A DNA stretch of 64,000 nt, from positions 806,001 to 870,000 of the forward strand of contig CAVYJC010000011.1 of the NCBI GenBank assembly GCA_963768715.1, given 5' to 3'. Source of the stretch: DATKEJ01 sp963768715. Lineage in GTDB: Bacteria; Bacteroidota; Rhodothermia; Rhodothermales; DATKEJ01. The position numbers were made by a program, and so were the translations under genes. Shown piece after piece: positions 55,041 through 63,391 of the stretch (position 1 is its first letter; each line of letters opens with the position of its first letter). The notes beneath the pieces were generated by a model. It was not told where the DNA came from, made no database searches, and was given only the letters and a program-made list of their open reading frames with translations.

Positions 55041-55259
55041 ATGGCCAAACAGGAACCAGTCAAGCAGGAAGGAACCGTCACCGAAGCGCTCCCGAACGCA
55101 CAGTTTAGAGTGGAATTGGATAACGGGCACAAAATCCTTGGACTCCTGTCGGGCAAAATGCGCAAGTACTTCATCCGGATTCTGCCGGGCGACCGCGTCG
55201 ATGTCGAAATGTCCCCTTACGACCTTTCGAAAGGAAGGATTGTGTATCGGTATAAATAG
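55041..55259 (+). CDS. infA: Translation initiation factor IF-1
   Basis: The 72-residue OB-fold protein has the IF-1 signature: EGTVTEALPNAQFRVELDNGH, LSGKMRKYFIRILPGDRV and SPYDLSKGRIVYR. IF-1 blocks the ribosomal A site during initiation. It stands alone between a glycosidase-like gene and repeat DNA instead of in a ribosomal-protein operon with rpmJ, so it may be a second copy. Upstream DNA is AT-rich. A GTCCGGC heptad array begins right after its TAG. Confidence 0.93.
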   Translation: MAKQEPVKQEGTVTEALPNAQFRVELDNGHKILGLLSGKMRKYFIRILPGDRVDVEMSPYDLSKGRIVYRYK

Positions 55260-55371
55260 GTCCGGCGTCCGGGGTCCGGCGTCCGGCGTCTCGAGGCCCG
55301 GAGTCAAGCGTCCGGGGTCCGAGAGCCTGCCCTGAGGCTTCCGAGGGGTCCGGAGGGTCCAAAGTCCACGC
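55260..55371. repeat. Period-7 array, unit GTCCGGC, after infA
   Basis: Starting at the infA stop, units GTCCGGC, GTCCGGG, GTCCGGC, GTCCGGC, GTCTCGA, then GTCAAGC, GTCCGGG, GTCCGAG appear, mostly in exact 7-base steps. The array dissolves into related GC-rich sequence (AGCCTGCCCTGAGG) to about 55371. Confidence 0.75.
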
Positions 55372-55460
55372 TCGGAGATCTTTCCAGGAGGAACGACACA
55401 CTTAAGGTAGATCGGGAACGGCTTGGTTCCTGACAGCTGGGATACCCATTGACCCATCAC

Positions 55461-55530
55461 TTCCCAATTCTGCACACCCAATTCCCAGTTCCCAATTCTT
55501 AATTATTAATTCTTAATTCTTAATTACTTA
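55461..55530. repeat. AT-rich period-7 array, units CCCAATT and CTTAATT
   Basis: CCCAATT, CTGCACA, CCCAATT, CCCAGTT, CCCAATT, CTTAATT, ATTAATT, CTTAATT, CTTAATT run in perfect 7-base steps. On the minus strand they read GAATTGG/AATTAAG. The stop codon of the Spy-like remnant at 55520 lies inside the array. Confidence 0.8.
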
Positions 55531-56046
55531 CATACCCTCGCAGCTCATCGTACCGCTTCGATCTGCTCGGGCGTAAGGCGGCTCGTGTTTCGACGTGCGC
55601 AAGCAGGTGCGCCAATCGAAGCGCGGCACGTTTCTCTTCGACCTTTCTTGTCATTTCGACGACGTTCTTCTCGGTCGCTTTTTCGTTAGAGAATAGTTCG
55701 TTCAGTTCATGTTCTGCGTGAAGGTATTCCATTCCCAGCTCCGCAGCCTTGTCCGCCATGTTCTGCCGGATCGCCTCGATCTTCAGCCCGCTGTTCTTCG
55801 CTAATTCCGAGGGAATCCGCAAGCTGCAACACGTGTTTGGGTCCGGGATAGTGATTCAGCTCCGCGGGCTTGGCTAATCCGATGCCCCCGCCAGACTGAA
55901 TCTCCTCGAATTCATCCATGGTAATGGACGGGAATGTGGGACTGTTTCTCGTCGGCGTAGTGCGAATGTCCCACATGGTCGTGCTGTGCATACAGGGGAA
56001 CCGAGCCTGCAGCAACGACAATGAAGGCGATGATGGTGGAACGCAT
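55520..56046 (-). pseudogene. Spy/CpxP-like periplasmic protein (heavy-metal sensor type), two frameshifts
   Basis: The start at ATG 56046 gives a signal peptide (MRSTIIAFIVVAAGSVPLYA) and a His-rich stretch (HDHVGHSHYADEKQSHIPVHYH). The frame then shifts near 55915-55922 to give GGIGLAKPAELNHYPGPKHVLQL and ISEEQ. It shifts again near 55795-55810 to give KIEAIRQNMADKAAELGMEYLHAEHELNELF and a helical tail. The LxxxxG-x-x-x-x-Q pattern matches Spy/CpxP chaperone-sensors. It is divergent from a Crp/Fnr gene with a candidate Crp-type box between them. Confidence 0.7.
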
Positions 56047-56118
56047 TGGATTGTCCTTATCGTTTTGGGTGTTCATCAATATCCGGCGAGAGTATACTTC
56101 GATCGTGACGCACAAGAC

Positions 56119-56134
56119 TGTAACATCGGTCACA
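56119..56134. promoter_or_regulatory. Crp/Fnr-type operator candidate
   Basis: TGTAA-CATCGG-TCACA matches the Crp consensus TGTGA-N6-TCACA at nine of ten arm positions. It lies 38 bases upstream of the Crp/Fnr-type gene start and 72 bases upstream of the divergent Spy-like gene. Autoregulation and control of the Spy-like gene would both be geometrically possible. Confidence 0.55.
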
Positions 56135-56172
56135 TCTCGGAAGTTGTTGATCCACCAAAGATCATTTGAGGG

Positions 56173-56815
56173 ATGAATCCATCCGCATTCAGTTCGGACG
56201 AACTCGATCTGCTCGCCTCTGTCGGACGAACCCTGCGGTTTGAGGCCGGGAGTTTCCTCTGGCACGAGGACGATGCGGCGCGTTACCTGTTCGTTATCCG
56301 GTCGGGAAGAGTTCGGATCATACAGTCCAGAGACGATCGGCAGCATCTGGTCCATGTGTCGGGACCGGGCGAAACCATCGGCGAGGTGCCACTCTTCGAT
56401 GGCGGAGGATATCCAGCCAGCGCTGTCGCGGCGACGGAGACCGAGTGCCTGGTCGTGGATCGCGAGGAAATCCTCGCCCTGCTGCCTGGCCATCCTGAGC
56501 TCACATTCGAAACTTCTGGCGCGTCTCAGTAGAAGGGTGCGCCATCTCGTAGGCCGGCTGCGCCACCAGACGATCGGCACCGTCCGTTCCCGCCTTGCGG
56601 CTTCGCTGCTGGGCGCATCGAGCATCGCTCAGAGCACGGTCGTCGAAATGGGGACGCAGGCGGCCTGGGCCGAGGACATCGGCACGGTTCGGGAATCGCT
56701 CGCCCGGGAGATTTCAGCGTTAAGAAAAGAGGGTGTCTTGGAGCGCGTCGGCCGGAACAGGTATCGGATACTGAATGAGGGTCGGCTTGAGAAGGAAGCG
56801 GCCAGACCGGCTTAA
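56173..56815 (+). pseudogene. Crp/Fnr-family transcriptional regulator, one frameshift
   Basis: The N-terminal cyclic-nucleotide-type beta-roll is clear (FEAGSFLWHEDDAARYLFVIRSG, GPGETIGEVPLFDGGGYPASAVA, LVVDREEILALL) in the frame of 56173, which stops at 56532. The dimer helix (KLLARLSRRVRHLVGRL) and winged helix-turn-helix (IGTVRESLAREISALRKEGVLER) continue one frame over to 56815. The shift is near 56505-56511. No Fnr-type cysteine cluster is seen, so the signal is not obviously an Fe-S cluster. Repaired length would be about 213, normal for the family. Confidence 0.82.
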
Positions 56816-56868
56816 ACCGTCGTCATTCTCGCCGACGGGTGAATCCGGGAGATTTGGAAGTTGAAGGC

Positions 56869-56934
56869 ACCAAGTACCACGCTCCAAGTACCACGCACCA
56901 AGCACCAAGCACCAAGTACCAAGTACCACACACC
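56869..56934. repeat. Nine-unit period-7 array, unit CAAGTAC (GTACTTG on minus strand)
   Basis: CAAGTAC, CACGCTC, CAAGTAC, CACGCAC, CAAGCAC, CAAGCAC, CAAGTAC, CAAGTAC, CACACAC are in exact 7-base register. This is the longest slip-free array in the window and shows a two-state alternation between CAAG and CACG halves. Confidence 0.85.
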
Positions 56935-56944
56935 TTACAACCCC

Positions 56945-57628
56945 ATGCGCAATCCTGACCTCGGTTTCTGTCTTACTTGCTGCGCAGCCACCGCCCAGAA
57001 CGCCGACCCACCGAATTACTTCGATCCTGCGCGTTTCGAGGCGGACATCCGAGCTTTCGAGAAGGCGGACAGCACGTCGGCGTACCCCGACAGCTCCATC
57101 ATCTTCTACGGCAGTTCAAGCATTCGAATGTGGCACGACTCGCTCGCGAGCGACATGGCGCCCCTGCCCGTCATCGGACGAGGATTCGGGGGCAGCACCA
57201 TGATCGACGCCCTGAAGTACGCGGACCGCGTGCGTCATCCCACACAAACCACGCGCCGTCGTTCTCTACGAAGGAGACAACGACATCGGGGCATTCGACG
57301 TCGCGCCGAGTCGCGTAACGGAGCTGTTCAAGGAACTGGTCGACGAAGATGCACGCCGCGATTGCCTGAAACGGAGATCTACTTCCTGACCATCAAGCCT
57401 AGTCCGTCACGCTGGGACCACTGGCCCCAGATGAACGAAGCGAACCAGATGATCCGCGCCGTCTGTGACGCCGATCCCCTCCTCCACTACGTCGACGTAG
57501 CGTCCGTCATGCTCGGCGAAGATGGGATGCCGAAGAAAGACATCTTCCGCGAGGACATGCTGCACATGAACCGGAAAGGGTATGCGCTCTGGACGGAAGT
57601 TATCAGAAAAGCGTTGGGGGCGGAATGA
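56945..57628 (+). pseudogene. SGNH/GDSL-family hydrolase, two frameshifts
   Basis: From ATG 56945 the first frame gives a short hydrophobic start, then FEADIRAFEKADSTSAYP and SSIIFYGSSSIRMWHDSL (SGNH block I with the Ser), and RGFGGSTMIDAL (block II Gly). The frame shifts near 57240 to give PRAVVLYEGDNDIGAF (block III Asn) and again near 57360 to give TEIYFLTIKPSPSRWDHW and DMLHMNRKGYALW (block V Asp/His). Such enzymes are esterases or acetylhydrolases; secretion is likely but the signal peptide is poor. Repaired length would be about 228. Confidence 0.78.
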
Positions 57629-57646
57629 GCATGGAGCATGGAGTCC
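57628..57646. repeat. Short period-7 repeat after the SGNH gene
   Basis: GAGCATG, GAGCATG and GAGTCCA follow directly after the stop codon in 7-base steps. It is short and could be chance alone, but it sits in the same post-stop position as the larger arrays. Confidence 0.45.
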
Positions 57647-57658
57647 AGCAAAGGTTAT

Positions 57659-57710
57659 GACATTCCGTAGGGACAGGCCAGAGCGGAGCGGCGGCCTGCC
57701 CGTTGAGCGC
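57659..57710. repeat. REP-like palindromic hairpin, copy 2
   Basis: CATTCCGTAGGG resembles the left flank of copy 1 at 38781. The arms are GGGACAGGCC (57670-57679) and GGCCTGCCC (57693-57701), pairing over nine bases with one bulged A. Where copy 1 has a T-G wobble this copy has G-C, a compensating change that supports a conserved fold. The remaining sequence to 57966 holds no recognised gene. Confidence 0.65.
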
Positions 57711-57966
57711 GTAAGCAGATTCACCGAGTGACACGGTCCCCCTCCCCGAGAGCTTGCCTGGCGAAGCGTCCCGAAAGCATTCAGGATCGAAGACTCGGCC
57801 ATTAGACGCTTGGCGACGCCGGGGACATTGCGTTGAAATGAGCGAACTGCATTATATCCGTCTCCGCAGTTTTGCAATTTCGACATTTTGAATTTCCTCT
57901 TGCATCCTGCGGCCGAATTTCTGCGTACGTCGATTCATCCGCCCCATACCAATTCTCCGTAAACGC

Positions 57967-60236
57967 ATGAGATCATTGACGAGCCTGACGGTCGTTGGCG
58001 CCGTGCTGTCTGTCTGCCCGTCGCTCTTCGCCCAGTCCACGCTGCTCGAATCGGACTGGGATCATAGTGCGCGCCATGATTCCCTTCGCGTGCCGCCTCC
58101 AACGGCAAACGAGGTGACCGCCGTGTTCCTCGAAAACGCCCCGCGGATAGACGGACATCTTGACGACGCCGCCTGGGCTGGAATTCCTCCGATCACACGA
58201 TTCATACAGGTCTGGCCGGATGATGGCTCGCCTGCCACTGAGCAGACGGAAGTCCGCGTTGGCTACGATCGCGACAATCTCTACTTCGCGTTCAAGTTCC
58301 ACGACAAGCATCCCGATCTCATCCGAGCGAAAAACATGGAGCGGGGCGGCCGCAACGATCGCGACGACAACGCCTACATCGGCCTCGACACGTTTCAAGG
58401 ACGGTCGCAATGCCTACCTGTTCGAAATGAACGCCCTCGGAACGCAGGACGACGCGACCATCACCGACGAGAACCTCACGATCGATAGTTTCTCGTGGGA
58501 TGCCGTTTGGCGCAGCGAGACCGTGATCGACGATGAAGGCTGGTCCATGGAGGTATCGATTCCGTTTCGCCAGCTTCGTTTTCCTGAAGGTGACAATCTG
58601 GATTTCGGTCTGATGCTCTCGCGAACGGTCAACCGGAAGAACGAGCGGTCACTCTGGCCGCCGATCGGACTCGAATACGCCGGCTCGAGCTTCAACGCAC
58701 TGGCCATCGTCTCGCAATACGGGACCCTCAAGGGGATCAAGAACGTCGCCCGCGGAAAGAACCTCGAAATCAAGCCCTACGTGATCACAGGGAGTCCAGG
58801 AGTCCCGTTCAGATCTCACTCAGGCGAAGACGACGACGGATGTTACGCAGGACGTCGGTGGAGATCTCAAGTATGGGATTACTTCGAGTCTGACTCTGGA
58901 TTTGACTGTTAACACAGACTTTGCCCAGGTCGAGGCCGACAATGTGCAGTTGAACCTCACGCGTTTCAGTCTCTTCTTCCCGGAAAAACGGGAATTCTTT
59001 CTCGAAAGATCCGGCCTCTTCGAACACGGCAATTCCCAGACCACGCAGACCTTCTTCTCGAGGCGAATAGGGCTGGAGCAGCAGATACTCGCCGGCACTC
59101 GCCTGACAGGGCAGGTCGGACGCGTGTCGGTCGGCCTGATGAACATCGAAGAGGGCGACAAGATGAGCGACCTCCTCGGCTCCCGGTCGACGAACAACAC
59201 CGTGGCGCGCATTCGCACCGATATCCTCCCTCGCGCGACCATTGGGTCGATCTTCACCAATCTGGAACAGGCCGGCCACTACAACCGGGCGGCCGGCGTG
59301 GACGCGAAGTACCGATTCGCCGGCTCCAGCGAGTTGTCGGGCTGGTACACCAGAGTGTGGGACTCCGACCCCTTGTTCGACGACGCAGCCGGGCACGCTC
59401 TCGCCCGGCTCGAGAACGACGTTTATGGAGCGCAGGCAACTTTCACCAGTGTAGGCGAGCACTACAATCCGGCGCTCGGCTTCGTCCGCCGCCGTGATAT
59501 GCGAGAATACACGGGGCAGCTCATCTACCGTCCTTTCGTCACCGTTCCGGCTTTTTCTTTTGTCCGTCGTCTCTACGTCCAGGGTGATTACGACTATATC
59601 GAGGGGCAGGACGGCGGGAAGCAAACCACCGAGTTGACGGTTCGCGCACGAACCGAGTTCAGCGCCCGAGACTATGTCGAGTTGTTATTTGACCGCCAGT
59701 TCGAGCGCCTCGAGGAACCCTTCTTCATTCGTCCCGATGCGGAGATTACCGCCGCAGATTATGCTTTCTCAGGATTGACACTGACAGGAAACACCGACCA
59801 GAGTCGCCGGACGTTCGCGTATGCAAGCTTGGGCCGGGGCAATTTCTACGACGGAACGCGCACCGACATTGGAGGCGGCGCCGGCATTCGGCAGTCCCGC
59901 CATCTCACTGTTGAAGGCGCCGTCAATCACTCGATCATCGATCTGCCGATTCAGAACGGAGAATTCACGGCAACGCGGATGTCGCTCTCGACGCTGGCCG
60001 CCGTCAGTCGAAAGCTGTTCGCCAAAGCGCTGATTCAGTACGACAACTTCACGCGCGACGTCCAGGCAAACGTTCGCGTCGACTGGATCCACACGCCGGG
60101 CAGCGACCTCTTTTTCGTATTCAACACCTCCTATCACGTCACGAGTGACAACGACGACCTGTTCGATCCGCGCAAAGACGTGGTGTTGAACAATCAAGCG
60201 GGCGTGCTGAAACTGACTTATCTCGTATTGCTGTAG
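57967..60236 (+). pseudogene. DUF5916/CBM9-domain outer-membrane-type protein, two frameshifts
   Basis: From ATG 57967: signal peptide (LTVVGAVLSVCPSLFAQ), then a family-9 carbohydrate-binding-like domain (ENAPRIDGHLDDAAWAGIPPI, VRVGYDRDNLYFAFKFHD). The frame shifts near 58389-58398 (then NAYLFEMNALGTQDDA, WSMEVSIPFRQLRFPEG) and near 58836-58845 (then GITSSLTLDLTVNTDFAQVEADN). A beta-barrel-like C-terminus of about 430 residues ends at 60236 (FFPEKREFFLERSGLFEHG). The family often accompanies TonB-linked systems and is suspected to act on glycans or proteins at the outer membrane. Repaired length would be about 755. Confidence 0.82.
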
Positions 60237-60252
60237 GTCGACGTCCATGGCT

Positions 60253-60360
60253 CCAAGGTTTCAAAGGTCAAAGTCAAGGTTCCAGGTCAAAGGTCAATGG
60301 CTTGCCCGACGAAGCGCAATACGTTGTGCGAAGGCGGGTCGAGGGTCGAAGGTCGAGGGC
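60253..60360. repeat. Period-7 arrays, units GTCAAAG and GTCGAGG
   Basis: Just after the DUF5916 stop, GTCAAAG, GTCAAGG, GTTCCAG, GTCAAAG, GTCAATG appear (60253-60299) with one shortened unit. GTCGAGG, GTCGAAG, GTCGAGG follow at 60338-60358. Each is followed by GCTTGCCCGA-type sequence, so the two form a duplicated unit. The rest to 60647 holds no recognised gene. Confidence 0.7.
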
Positions 60361-60647
60361 TTGCCCGAAGTAGGATGGGCATCCCCATTTTGCTTGAACA
60401 TGGAATTTCAATTTTGATTAGGCTATTACAAGGAGACAGATCTCGAGCAGCTTCTCGATGTCTGGTATCGCGCCTCGCGAATGGCGCATCCATTTCTGAC
60501 GGAGGAATTCCTTGAACAGGAGAAGACGGCCATAGTGAACCAGTAGGGCATGCTCGCTACATTGTACTCAACGTGAAGGGTCAAGCTGTCGTCTTAATCA
60601 GATTGAGGCACTTGCTGTGATGGAGTACGCGTTCACGTCCCAGGCTC

Positions 60648-61218
60648 GTGAGGCGGCCTGCAGCGATTGGTCGGGTTGCACTCGTTGTATTGGGATGTTT
60701 CATTCTTGCTTCGTGCGACTTCTTCGATTCCAGACGAAACATTGGTGACGAATGCGACCAAGGTGCGGCGGTACACCCAATCCCTGCTTCCTTCGACCGG
60801 CGGAAAGCGACGACTTTCTCCCGTTAGTACCTGGCTCTCAGTGGTTTTACTCGCTGGCAAGGAGTGACCACGCTGATACTCACGTAGAGAGTTGGAGCGG
60901 TACGAAAACCCTTGAGATCGCCGAAGCTATGTGTGGCGAGAGCAGCGCAACGTATTCGATTCGTCAGGTTAGCAACGTCATCCATAGACTTGTCGTCTAT
61001 CCGGCAACTACGTCCGGGTAGACACGACCAGGTTGAACGGTCTTCCAAATGCGGAGTACCCGGATGGTACGATCGAACCCGACGCACTCAGTCCGAAGCT
61101 TTTTGACATGGAACAACACTATCGGGCGAGTTCTTCCGACAGTCTCGTTATGATTTCGACCTACTTGCGAGGTCATCGCAGACGAGGAAACAAACGTATA
61201 AGAAGGACATCGGGCTGA
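60648..61218 (+). pseudogene. Decayed lipoprotein gene
   Basis: GTG 60648 opens a clear lipoprotein signal (VRRPAAIGRVALVVLGCFIL then ASC lipobox). The frame ends near 60807, but the neighbouring frame continues with DDFLPLVPGSQWFYSLARSD and ATYSIRQVSN, a pattern common in small secreted lipoproteins. A third frame holds RLNGLPNAEYPDGTIEPD and EQHYRASSSDSLVMIST up to 61218. At least two frameshifts and one in-frame stop break it. Function unknown. The stretch 61219-61450 has no recognised gene. Confidence 0.55.
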
Positions 61219-61450
61219 TCGACTCATCCGTGTACCGGCGCCATTTCTCGGTGCATCAGCAGCATCAGGTGCGCCTCGGAGTCCATTCGCAGTCCAGACC
61301 CGGAATAACACCGTGTTGCCGCACCCTGACCAGGATCGGGGATGCCCGGAGTGGGTTGGTAACAAATCGCCTTCGACAGGTTCCATTCTGGGAACGAGGC
61401 GAGCGGAGACGGGTTCGTTAGCCGGCAGATCTCACAACCCCGTCCCACCC

Positions 61451-63292
61451 ATGAAATCCTTCTCGGAATCCTGGCCTTGCTCTCACATTGACATTGACCT
61501 CGATTCCAATGCCCAGGAAGTCGCCTACGAAATCGCCTTCCCGAATCGGGCACATCACGAAGCCGAAGTGACGGCTGTTTTCAGCCACGTTCCGACAGGC
61601 AAGCCCCTGCAAATTCGCATGAGCCGGACATCACCTGGACGCTACGCCCTGCACGAGTTCGCCAAGAACGTCTACAACGTCCACTTCTTCGACGGCAAAG
61701 GGAACGTTCTGACGGCCCAGCGGCCGAACCTGCACGAATGGGACGTATCGGCGCACGACGGCACGGTCCGCATGGCGTATACGCTATATGGAGACCGGGC
61801 CGACGGCACTTATGACGGCATAAACAGCCGGTTCGTTCATCTGAACATGCCGGCAACGTTCGTTTGGGCGCGCGGCCTGCAGGATGCTCCCGTCACGGTT
61901 CAGTTCGACGTGCCGGAGCCCGATTGGGACATCGCCACGCAGTTGTATCCCGCCGGCCGTGAAAATGAGTACCATGCCCCCGATTTCTGGTATCTGATGG
62001 ACAGTCCCACCCACATCGGGCGCATTTCCTGGCGCGCCTGGGATGTCAAAGAGGCGGACGGACATCACTACTCGATGCGACTCGCCCTCGATCATGATGG
62101 AACGGAGGCTGAACTCGACGAATTCGTGGCGCGAGTCCGAAAGGTCGTCGCCGAGGAAGATGCGATGTGGCAGGACATCCCAGACTACGATCCCGGGACG
62201 TACACGTTTATCGCCGTCTACCTCCCCTGGGCCGACGGAGACGGCATGGAGCATCGAAATTCGACGAGCATGACGTCGTCCCACTCACTGGCGGAGTCCA
62301 ACTACGGCCAAATAAGCACAGTGTCACACGAGTTCTTTCATAGCTGGAACGTTGAAAGAATGCGCCCTAAATCGTTGGAACCGTTCAATTTCGAGGCTGC
62401 CAACGTATCTCGAGAGCTGTGGTTCGCCGAGGGTTTCACGAACTACTACACCGACCTGTTCATCCGAAGAGCGGGTCTTATTAACGACGCCGGGTACGGC
62501 CATGCGGTCTCCTCCGCCGTCAACGCCGTGACGAATGCTCCCGGTCGCAATTTCTATTCGCCGGTCGGGATGAGCATGCAGTCGCCGTTCGTGGATGCGG
62601 CGGTGTCGATCGACCCTCAGAACAAGGCAAACACTTTTATTTCCTACTACACTTGGGGCGAGGCACTCGGCCTCGGCCTCGACCTCACGCTGCGACGGGA
62701 TTTCGGATTGACGCTGGACGACTACATGCGCGCCATGTGGGCGAAGTACGGAAAGAATGAGGTCCCGTATACGCTCGAAGACCTCAAGGTGGTGCTTGGC
62801 GAGCTGACGGCCAATCCCGCCTTCGCCAAAGATTTCTTCGAGCGATACATCGAGGGCCATGAGATTGTAGACTACGAATCGCTTCTCTCGGAGGCAGGTT
62901 TCGCCGTCGTCAAGGCTCGTCCCGGGCACGCCTGGTTCGGGGCCTCGTTCGAAAACGATCCCGATGGCGGCGCTATCGTGACAAGCGAGCCGCTGATGAA
63001 TGGTCCGCTGTATGCCGCAGGAGTGGGGAAAGACGACCGAATCCTCCGAATGAATGGGCAGTCCGTAACGAACGCCGACTACGTCATTGCGGCGGCGGAC
63101 CTTCTCGCGCCCGGCGACACGGTTAACATCGAATTCAGCCAGGCCGGCGAAATGAAAGAGGCCGCGATGATTCTCACGGAGGATCCGACGATTGCTGTCG
63201 TGCCCTATGAGCTGACCGGGCGGAAATCGACGACCGCGATGAAAGCTTTTCGGAGCAAGTGGCTCAGTTCGCTCGTCAAGAAGGAAGACTGA
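61451..63292 (+). CDS. M61-family (glycyl aminopeptidase) metallopeptidase with PDZ domain
   Basis: The 613-residue protein has an M61 N-domain (VAYEIAFPNRAHHEAEVTAVF, LHEFAKNVYNVHF), then the zinc motif HEFFHSW (H293, E294, H297) with WFAEGFTNYYTDL supplying the third ligand. A C-terminal PDZ-like domain is at about 500-600 (GPLYAAGVGKDDRILRMNGQ). Members cleave N-terminal Gly or Ala residues, usually outside the cytoplasm. ATG 61451 gives no usable signal peptide; a hydrophobic LLGILALLS is encoded one frame over at the very start, suggesting a frameshift there. Confidence 0.88.
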   Translation: MKSFSESWPCSHIDIDLDSNAQEVAYEIAFPNRAHHEAEVTAVFSHVPTGKPLQIRMSRTSPGRYALHEFAKNVYNVHFFDGKGNVLTAQRPNLHEWDVSAHDGTVRMAYTLYGDRADGTYDGINSRFVHLNMPATFVWARGLQDAPVTVQFDVPEPDWDIATQLYPAGRENEYHAPDFWYLMDSPTHIGRISWRAWDVKEADGHHYSMRLALDHDGTEAELDEFVARVRKVVAEEDAMWQDIPDYDPGTYTFIAVYLPWADGDGMEHRNSTSMTSSHSLAESNYGQISTVSHEFFHSWNVERMRPKSLEPFNFEAANVSRELWFAEGFTNYYTDLFIRRAGLINDAGYGHAVSSAVNAVTNAPGRNFYSPVGMSMQSPFVDAAVSIDPQNKANTFISYYTWGEALGLGLDLTLRRDFGLTLDDYMRAMWAKYGKNEVPYTLEDLKVVLGELTANPAFAKDFFERYIEGHEIVDYESLLSEAGFAVVKARPGHAWFGASFENDPDGGAIVTSEPLMNGPLYAAGVGKDDRILRMNGQSVTNADYVIAAADLLAPGDTVNIEFSQAGEMKEAAMILTEDPTIAVVPYELTGRKSTTAMKAFRSKWLSSLVKKED

Positions 63293-63391
63293 TGGTCGGC
63301 ACGCGCCGCTCCTGCCCCTCTTCGTTCTTTCGCAGATGACGTTCCAACCAGGAGGCGCGTCCAGCCGTCGGCTCGGCGAGATCCGTGTTCC

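Noticed and set aside
55912..56625. Minus-strand ORF of 237 residues opposite the Crp/Fnr gene
   Set aside because: It is the antisense of the regulator running into the genuine start of the Spy-like gene at 56046.
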